A stretch of 64,000 nt of DNA from Hippophae tibetana (Eukaryota > Streptophyta > Magnoliopsida > Rosales > Elaeagnaceae). Position numbers and translations under genes: made by a program. Under the pieces are notes generated by a model, which ran no database searches, was not told the origin of the DNA, and saw nothing but the letters and a program-made list of their open reading frames with translations. The number at the start of each line of letters is the position of its first letter. The first letter of the stretch is position 1. Of the stretch, positions 56,520 through 64,000 are shown one piece after another. The stretch spans positions 66,492,983 through 66,556,982 of the forward strand of contig CM072802.1 of the NCBI GenBank assembly GCA_037013495.1, in the 5' to 3' direction.

Positions 56520-59500
56520 TCCGAAAATTCATTAAAATAAGAAAATTTGGCAAAAATTATTATTTCTTGTTGAATGCAATTCCTTTCACCATCTATTATT
56601 TATTGATAACAAAATATTCGATTTGTCATGTTAAAAATACAAAGATGACAAGGAATGCTCGTTTTGAGGTGCCACCCTTGTAGGCATTGATGGGCATCTC
56701 TAACACCCCGTGGGCAAAACCATGTCAAACGATGGAATTATTGGGCCATTTTTTTCACACATGTTTAGAATAGTATTCCATCTCGTATTGGAAAGTTTCA
56801 TGATTTTATGGACACGTGAAATATTTTTAGTCATTTTTTGAAGTATCCGAAAATTCATTAAAATTAGAAAATTTGGCAAAAATTATTATTTATTGTTGGA
56901 TGCAATTCCTTTCATCATCTAAGATTTATTGATCAAAAAATTTTAGATTTGGCATGGTATAAATACGAAGATGACAAGGAATGCTCGTTTTGAGGTGCCA
57001 CCGTTGCGGGGATTGATGGGCACCTCTAACACCCCGTGGGCAGATCCATATGAAATAATTGAATTTTATGGCTATTTTTTTCATATATGTTTAGAATAGT
57101 ATGTTATCTCGTACTGGAAAGTTTAATGATTTTATGGAAAGGGGAAATATTTTTAGTCATTTTTTGAAGTATCCGAAAATTCATTAAAATTAGAAAATTT
57201 GGCAAAAATGATTATTTCTTGTTGGATGCAATTCCTTTCATCATCTAAGATTTATTGATCACAAAATTTTAGATTTGGCATGGTATAAATAAGAAGATGA
57301 CAAGGAATGCTCGTTTTGAGGTGCCACCGTTGCAGGCATTGATGGGTACCTTTAACACACCGTGGGCGGAACCGTATGAAACGATAGAATTTTATGGCTA
57401 TTTTTTCACATATATTTAGAATTGTATGTCATCTCGTACTGGAAAGTTTAATGATTTTATGGAAACGGGAAGTATTTTTAGTCATTTTTTGAAGTATCCG
57501 AAAATTCATTAAAATAAGAAAATTTGGCAAAAATTATTATTTCTTGTTGGATGCAATTCCTTTCACCATCTATTATTTATTGATAACAAAATATTCGATT
57601 TGTCATGTTAAAAATACAAAGATGACAAGGAATGCTCGTTTTGAGGTGCCACCCTTGTAGGCATTGATGGGCATCTCTAACACCCCGTGGGCAAAACCAT
57701 GTCAAACGATGGAATTATTGGGCCATTTTTTTCACACATGTTTAGAATAGTATTCCATCTCGTATTGGAAAGTTTCATGATTTTATGGACAGGTGAAATA
57801 TTTTTAGTCATTTTTTGAAGTATCCGAAAATTCATTAAAATTAGAAAATTTGGCAAAAATTATTATTTATTGTTGGATGCAATTCCTTTCATCATCTAAG
57901 ATTTATTGATCAAAAAATTTTAGATTTGGCATGGTATAAATACGAAGATGACAAGGAATGCTCGTTTTGAGGTGCCACCGTTGCGGGGATTGATGGGCAT
58001 TTCTAACACCCCGTGGGCAGATCCATATGAAATAATTGAATTTTATGGCTATTTTTTCACATATGTTTAGAATAGTATGTCATCTCGTACTGGAAAGTTT
58101 AATGATTTTATGGAAAGGGGAAATATTTTTATTCATTTTTTGAAGTATCCGAAAATTCATTAAAATTAGAAAATTTTGCAAAAATTATTATTTCTTGTTG
58201 GATGCAATTCCTTTCATCATCTAAGATTTATTGATCACAAAATTTTAGATTTGGCATGGTATAAATACGAAGATGACAAGTAATGCTCGTTTTGAGGTGC
58301 CACCGTTGCAGGGATTGTTGGGCACCTTAAACACACCGTGGGCAGAAGCATATGAAACAATAGAATTTTATGGCTATTTTTTTCACATATGTTTAGAATA
58401 GTATGTCATCTCATACTAGAAAGTTTAATGATTTTTTGGAAACGGGAAGTATTTTTAGTCATTTTTTGAAGTATCCGAAAAATCATGAAAAATAGAAAAT
58501 TGGGTAAAAATTATTATTTCTTGTTGGATGCAATTCCTTTCATTATCTAAGATTTATTGATCACAAAATATTCGATTTGTCATGTTAAAAATACAAAGAT
58601 GACAAGGAATGCTCGTTTTGAGGTGCCACCGTTGCGGGGATTGATGGGCACCTTAAACACACCGTGGGCAGAACCATATGAAACAATAGAATTTTATGGC
58701 TATTTTTTCACATATGTTTAGAATAGTATGTCATCTCATACTAGAAAGTTTAATGATTTTTTGGAAACGGGAAGTATTTTTAGTCATTTTTTGAAGTATC
58801 CGAAAAATCATGAAAAATAGAAAATTGGGTAAAAATTATTATTTCTTGTTGGATGCAATTCCTTTCATTATCTAAGATTTATTGATCACAAAATATTCGA
58901 TTTGTCATGTTAAAAATACAAAGATTACAAGGAATGCTCGTTTTGAGGTGCCACCGTTGCGGGCATTGATAGGCACCTTTAACACACCGTTGGCAGAACC
59001 ATATGAAACGATAGAATTTTATGGCTAATTTTTTCACATATATTTAGAATGGTATGTTATCTCGTACTGGAAAGTTTAATGATTTTATGGAAACGGGAAG
59101 TATTTTTAGTCATTTTTTGAAGTATCCGAAAATTCATTAAAATAAGAAAATTTGGCAAAAATTATTATTTCTTGTTGGATGCAATTCCTTTCCTTATCTA
59201 AGATTTATTGATCACAAAATATTCGATTTATCATGGTAAAAATACAAAGATGACAAGGAATCCTCGTTTTGAGATGCCACCGTTGCGGGCATTGATGGGC
59301 ACCTCTAACACCCCGTGGGCAAAACCATGTCAAACGATGAAATTATTGGACCATTTTTTTCACACATGTTTAGAATAGTATTTCATCTCGTACTAGAAAG
59401 TTTCATTATTTTATGGACACGTGAAATATTTTTAGTCATTTTTTGAAGTATCCGAAAATTAATTAAAATTAGAAAATTTGGCAAAAATGATTATTTCTTG

Positions 59501-60395
59501 TTGGATGCAATTCCTTTCATCATCTAAGATTTATTGATCACAAAATTTTAGATATGGCATGGTATAAATACGAAGATGACAAGGAATGCTCGTTTTGAGG
59601 TGCCACCGTTGCAGGCATTTATGGGTACCTTTAACACACCGTGGGCGGAACCGTATGAAACGATAGAATTTTATGGCTATTTTTTCACATATATTTAGAA
59701 TGGTATGTCATCTCGTACTGGAAAGTTTAATGATTTTATGGAAACGGGAAGTATTTTTAGTCATTTTTTGAAGTATCCAAAAATTCATTAAAATAAGAAA
59801 ATTTGGCAAAAATTATTATTTCTTGTTGGATGCAATTCCTTTCACCATCTATTATTTATTGATAACAAAATATTCGATTTGTCATGTTAAAAATACAAAG
59901 ATGACAAGGAATGCTCGTTTTGAGGTGCCACCCTTGTAGGCATTGATGGGCATCTCTAACACCCCGTGGGCAAAACCATGTCAAACGATGGAATTATTGG
60001 GCCATTTTTTTCACACATGTTTAGAATAGTATTCCATCTCGTATTGGAAAGTTTCATGATTTTATGGACACGTGAAATATTTTTAGTCATTTTTTGAAGT
60101 ATCCGAAAATTCATTAAAATTAGAAAATTTGGCAAAAATTATTATTTATTGTTGGATGCAATTCCTTTCATCATCTAAGATTTATTGATCAAAAAATTTT
60201 AGATTTGGCATGGTATAAATACGAAGATGACAAGGAATGCTCGTTTTGAGGTGCCACCGTTGCGGGGATTGATGGGCACCTCTAACACCCCGTGGGCAGA
60301 TCCATATGAAATAATTGAATTTTATGGCTATTTTTTTCATATATGTTTAGAATAGTATGTCATCTTGTACTGGAAAGTTTAATGATTTTATGGAA
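53921..60395 (+). repeat. 10-monomer HOR (3,255 bp), two copies, built from the 7-mer
   Basis: 53,921-57,140 matches 57,176-60,395 at +3,255/3,256 bp: GACAAGTAATG at 55,021/58,276, ACCGTTGGCAGAACC near 55,730/58,985, and ATCTCTAACACC after the marker at 54,397/57,652. Around 57,175 the sequence jumps from the second monomer of a 7-mer back to the unit equivalent to 53,926. The 10-mer is thus seven plus three monomers of the same HOR, as an out-of-register crossover would give. Confidence 0.9.
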
Positions 60396-60554
60396 ACGGG
60401 AAGTATTTTTAGTCATTTTTTGAAGTATCCGAAAATTCATTAAAATAAGAAAATTTGGCAAAAATTATTATTTCTTGTTGGATGCAATTCCTTTCACCAT
60501 CTATTATTTATTGATAACAAAATATTCGATTTGTCATGTTAAAAATACAAAGAT

Positions 60555-60880
60555 GACAAGGAATGCTCGTTTTGAGGTGCCACCCTTGTAGGCATTGATG
60601 GGCATCTCTAACACCCCGTGGGCAAAACCATGTCAAACGATGGAATTATTGGGCCATTTTTTTCACACATGTTTAGAATAGTATTCCATCTCGTATTGGA
60701 AAGTTTCATGATTTTATGGACACGTGAAATATTTTTAGTCATTTTTTGAAGTATCCGAAAATTCATTAAAATTAGAAAATTTGGCAACAATTATTATTTC
60801 TTGTTGGATGCAATTCCTTTCATCATCTAAGATTTATTGATCACAAAATTTTAGATTTGGCATGGTATAAATACGAAGAT
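60555..60880 (+). repeat. Representative subfamily B monomer (326 bp)
   Basis: Adjacent complete unit showing the B signatures: CATGTCAAACGATGGAATT with ATTGGGCC, ACACATGTTTAGAATAG, CTCGTATTGGAAAGTTTCATG, TTATGGACACGTGAAATA, and the tail CCGAAAATTCATTAAAATTAG. Its core is a local variant, CCCTTGTAGGCATTGATGGG instead of the usual CCGTTGCGGGCATTGATGGG. That variant is useful as a marker of HOR phase in the right third of the window. Many A and B units alternate, so a ~652 bp dimer is a plausible older amplification unit. Confidence 0.9.
60866..60874 (+). promoter_or_regulatory. TATA-like motif TATAAATAC (one per monomer in many units; example)
   Basis: Many monomers contain GGTATAAATACGAAG about 35 bp before the start of the core dyad; others have the weaker GGTAAAAATACAAAG. 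The first fits the TATA-box consensus for RNA polymerase II. If used, initiation some 25-35 bp downstream would fall around the core dyad. In an AT-rich repeat such a match can arise by chance and then be copied with the unit, so this is a candidate only. There is no evidence of transcription in the sequence. Confidence 0.2.
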
Positions 60881-61206
60881 GACAAGGAATGCTCGTTTTG
60901 AGGTGCCACCGTTGCGGGCATTGATGGGCACCTTTAACACACCGTTGGCAGAACCATATGAAACGATAGAATTTTATGGCTAATTTTTTCACATATATTT
61001 AGAATGGTATGTTATCTCGTACTGGAAAGTTTAATGATTTTATGGAAACGGGAAGTATTTTTAGTCATTTTTTGAAGTATCCGAAAATTCATTAAAATAA
61101 GGAAATTTGGCAAAAATTATTATTTCTTGTTGGATGCAATTCCTTTCCTTATCTAAGATTTATTGATCACAAAATATTCGATTTATCATGGTAAAAATAC
61201 AAAGAT
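60881..61206 (+). repeat. Representative subfamily A monomer (326 bp)
   Basis: One complete unit, from GACAAGG to the base before the next copy of that word. In order it holds: the GC-rich core with a 7 bp inverted repeat; the A-type signature CATATGAAACGATAG followed by TTTTATGGCTA; a T-rich stretch and ACATATATTTAGAATGG; TTTAATGATTTTATGGAAACG; a TTTTTAGTCATTTTTTGAAG block; then an AT-rich tail with TTATTGATCACAAAATATTC before the next unit. Here the tail is the B-like AATTCATTAAAATAAG form rather than the classic A tail AATCATGAAAAATAG. This unit is therefore also an example of half-unit mixing between subfamilies. Confidence 0.9.
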
Positions 61207-63507
61207 GACAAGGAATGCTCGTTTTGAGATGCCACCGTTGCGGGCATTGATAGGCACCTCTAACACCCCGTGGGCAAAACCATGTCAAACGATGAAATTA
61301 TTGGACCATTTTTTTCACACAAGTTTAGAATAGTATTTCATCTCGTACTAGAAAGTTTCATTATTTTATGGACACGTGAAATATTTTTAGTCATTTTTTG
61401 AAGTATCCGAAAATTCATTAAAATAAGAAAATTTGGCAAAAATTATTATTTCTTGTTGGATGCAATTCCTTTCACCATCTATTATTTATTGATAACAAAA
61501 TATTCGATTTGTCATGTTAAAAATACAAAGATGACAAGGAATGCTCGTTTTGAGGTGCCACCCTTGTAGGCATTGATGGGCATCTCTAACACCCCGTGGG
61601 CAAAACCATGTCAAACGATGGAATTATTGGGCCATTTTTTTCACACATGTTTAGAATAGTATTCCATCTCGTATTGGAGAGTTTCATGATTTTATGGACA
61701 CGTGAAATATTTTTAGTCATTTTTTGAAGTATCCGAAAATTCATTAAAATTAGAAAATTTGGCAAAAATTATTATTTATTGTTGGATGCAATTCCTTTCA
61801 TCATCTAAGATTTATTGATCAAAAAATTTTAGATTTGGCATGGTATAAATACTAAGATGACAAGGAATGCTCGTTTTGAGGTGCCACCGTTGCGGGGAAA
61901 GATGGGCACCTCTAACACCCCGTGGGCAGATCCATATGAAATAATTGAATTTTATGGCTATTTTTTTCATATATGTTTAGAATAGTATGTCATCTCGTAC
62001 TGGAAAGTTTAATGATTTTATGGAAACGGGAAGTATTTTTAGTCATTTTTTGAAGTATCCGAAAATTCATTAAAATAAGAAAATTTGGCAAAAATTATTA
62101 TTTCTTGTTGGATGCAATTCCTTTCACCATCTATTATTTATTGATAACAAAATATTCGATTTGTCATGTTAAAAATACAAAGATGACAAGGAATGCTCGT
62201 TTTGAGGTGCCACCCTTGTAGGCATTGATGGGCATCTCTAACACCCCGTGGGCAAAACCATGTCAAACGATGGAATTATTGGGCCATTTTTTTCACACAT
62301 GTTTAGAATAGTATTCCATCTCGTATTGGAAAGTTTCATGATTTTATGGACACGTGAAATATTTTTAGTCATTTTTTGAAGTATCCGAAAATTCATTAAA
62401 ATTAGAAAATTTGGCAACAATTATTATTTCTTGTTGGATGCAATTCCTTTCATCATCTAAGATTTATTGATCACAAAATTTTAGATTTGGCATGGTATAA
62501 ATACGAAGATGACAAGGAATGCTCGTTTTGAGGTGCCACCGTTGCGGGCATTGATGGGCACCTTTAACACACCGTTGGCAGAACCATATGAAACGATAGA
62601 ATTTTATGGCTAATTTTTTCACATATATTTAGAATGGTATGTTATCTCGTACTGGAAAGTTTAATGATTTTATGGAAACGGGAAGTATTTTTAGTCATTT
62701 TTTGAAGTATCCGAAAATTCATTAAAATAAGGAAATTTGGCAAAAATTATTATTTCTTGTTGGATGCAATTCCTTTCCTTATCTAAGATTTATTGATCAC
62801 AAAATATTCGATTTATCATGGTAAAAATACAAAGATGACAAGGAATGCTCGTTTTGAGATGCCACCGTTGCGGGCATTGATGGGCACCTCTAACACCCCG
62901 TGGGCAAAACCATGTCAAACGATGAAATTATTGGACCATTTTTTTCACACAAGTTTAGAATAGTATTTCATCTCGTACTAGAAAGTTTCATTATTTTATG
63001 GACACGTGAAGTATTTTTAGTCATTTTTTGAAGTATCCAAAAATTCATTAAAATAAGAAAATTTGGCAAAAATTATTATTTCTTGTTGGATGCAATTCCT
63101 TTCACCATCTATTATTTATTGATAACAAAATATTCGATTTGTCATGTTAAAAATACAAAGATGACAAGGAATGCTCGTTTTGAGGTGCCACCCTTGTAGG
63201 CATTGATGGGCATCTCTAACACCCCGTGGGCAAAACCATGTCAAACGATGGAATTATTGGGCCATTTTTTTCACACATGTTTAGAATAGTATTCCATCTC
63301 GTATTGGAAAGTTTCATGATTTTATGGACACGTGAAATATTTTTAGTCATTTTTTGAAGTATCCGAAAATTCATTAAAATTAGAAAATTTGGCAAAAATT
63401 ATTATTTATTGTTGGATGCAATTCCTTTCATCATCTAAGATTTATTGATCAAAAAATTTTAGATTTGGCATGGTATAAATACGAAGATGACAAGGAATGC
63501 TCGTTTT

Positions 63508-63542
63508 GAGGTGCCACCGTTGCGGGGATTGATGGGCACCTC
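63508..63542. repeat. Conserved core dyad (8 bp stem, 19-base loop), perfect example
   Basis: GAGGTGCC at 63,508-63,515 and GGCACCTC at 63,535-63,542 are perfect reverse complements, separated by 19 bases. The same arrangement recurs in nearly every monomer. Units ending in CACCTT keep a 7 bp AGGTGCC/GGCACCT stem. Units with GGCATCTC or GGCACTTC have one G.T position. Units with GAGATGCC have one A.C mismatch. It lies in the most GC-rich part of an otherwise AT-rich unit and could extrude as a small hairpin or be bound as a dyad. Function is not known. Confidence 0.75.
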
Positions 63543-64000
63543 TAACACCCCGTGGGCAGATCCATATGAAATAATTGAATTTTATGGCTATTTTTTTCAT
63601 ATATGTTTAGAATAGTATGTCATCTCGTACTGGAAAGTTTAATGATTTTATGGAAACGGGAAGTATTTTTAGTCATTTTTTGAAGTATCCGAAAATTCAT
63701 TAAAATAAGAAAATTTGGCAAAAATTATTATTTCTTGTTGGATGCAATTCCTTTCACCATCTATTATTTATTGATAACAAAATATTCGATTTGTCATGTT
63801 AAAAATACAAAGATGACAAGGAATGCTCGTTTTGAGGTGCCACCCTTGTAGGCATTGATGGGCATCTCTAACACCCCGTGGGAAAAACCATGTCAAACGA
63901 TGGAATTATTGGGCCATTTTTTTCACACATGTTTAGAATAGTATTCCATCTCGTATTGGAAAGTTTCATGATTTTATGGACACGTGAAATATTTTTAGTC

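Larger units (their letters stand above)
1..64000 (+). repeat. Satellite DNA array, ~326 bp monomer, about 196 head-to-tail copies
   Basis: A block including GACAAGGAATGCTCG, a GC-rich core and a long AT-rich tail recurs about every 326 bp across the whole window, always on the same strand. No unrelated sequence, transposon or gene interrupts it, and both ends of the window lie inside the array. Offsets between matched variants are integer multiples of the unit. Subfamilies, local HORs and small indels show evolution by unequal exchange and conversion. Satellites of this kind normally form constitutive heterochromatin, often at or near centromeres. That location is inferred from family knowledge and is not shown here. 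Strand is given as the orientation used to describe the monomer. Confidence 0.98.
60421..64000 (+). repeat. 5-monomer HOR (1,630 bp), two copies and a partial third, reaching the window end
   Basis: 60,421-62,050 and 62,051-63,680 match with very few differences and the pattern continues to the end. The marker CCCTTGTAGG at 60,583, 61,561, 62,213, 63,191 and 63,843 alternates 978 and 652 bp, so each 5-mer is three plus two units taken from the 7-mer family. Private changes are few, e.g. GTATTGGAGAG at ~61,674 and GGGGAAAGATGGG at ~61,895. This is the most homogeneous part of the window. Confidence 0.92.

Noticed and set aside
1..64000. CRISPR-like regular array
   Set aside because: The repeated unit is the whole 326 bp; there are no unique spacers between short repeats, and no cas genes.
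1..64000. Retroelement, transposon or viral insertion
   Set aside because: No terminal repeats, target-site duplications, reverse transcriptase or transposase motifs, and no break in satellite periodicity other than small duplications.
1..64000. CENP-B box in the monomer
   Set aside because: I compared TTCG- and CCCG-containing stretches (CAAAATATTCGATTTGTC, CCCCGTGGGCAAAACC) with the TTCGnnnnAnnCGGG pattern on both strands; neither fits.
1..64000. tRNA, rRNA or 5S gene array as the source of the repeat
   Set aside because: No tRNA A/B-box arrangement, 5S internal control region or rRNA core sequence could be recognised in the unit on either strand.
1..64000. Naming the species or a published satellite family from the monomer
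   Set aside because: Some plant satellites, such as the beet pBV family, have a similar unit length, but length alone is not diagnostic and I cannot match the sequence from memory. A database search would decide.

Overview
The whole window is one uninterrupted tandem satellite array. A unit of about 326 bp, always in the same head-to-tail orientation, repeats from base 1 to base 64,000, giving about 196 copies. Independent offsets between matched markers agree on the unit length: 651-652 bp for two units, 979 for three, 1,303 for four, 2,280 for seven, 3,255 for ten and 6,846 for twenty-one. I see no protein-coding gene, tRNA, rRNA, transposon, CRISPR array or unique sequence. Every open reading frame of 60-167 codons is a satellite translation: the same few peptides recur in fixed phase with the repeat.

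The DNA is AT-rich with one short GC-rich core per unit. This points to a eukaryotic heterochromatic locus (centromeric, pericentromeric or subtelomeric). A unit near two nucleosome lengths with multi-monomer higher-order repeats (HORs) is common in plant satellites, so a plant is my leaning. The species, and whether this is the functional centromere, cannot be read from the sequence.

Each unit carries, in order: an AT-rich stretch with a TGATCA palindrome, a TATAAATAC or TAAAAATAC block, the GC-rich core with a short inverted repeat (AGGTGCC ... GGCACCT, 19-base loop), a run of T, and a long AT-rich tail. There are two linked subfamilies. 'A' has CATATGAAACGATAG, a TTTAATG block and an AAATCATGAAAAATAG tail. 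'B' has CATGTCAAACGATGG, a TTTCATG block and an AATTCATTAAAATTAG tail. They often alternate, and they are mixed at their half-unit boundary.

Layout. 1-9.4 kb: relatively diverged monomers with a 4-mer at 1.65-4.7 kb. 9.4-12.7 kb: two short runs of near-identical dimers. 14.9-34.3 kb: a large HOR domain with a 21-monomer spacing (6,846 bp) and then a 12-monomer unit (about 3.91 kb), containing nested 3-mers and 4-mers. 34.3-45 kb: a mosaic with a 129 bp internal duplication and a 17-mer-spaced echo. 45.1-49.1 kb: a 6-mer. 49.7-60.4 kb: 7-mers recombined into a 10-mer. 60.4-64.0 kb: a very homogeneous 5-mer, itself 3+2 monomers, running off the window end. Homogeneity rises toward the right edge, as expected if the most recent amplification lies there or beyond. 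No genes cooperate here; the interest is in the repeat architecture and its history.
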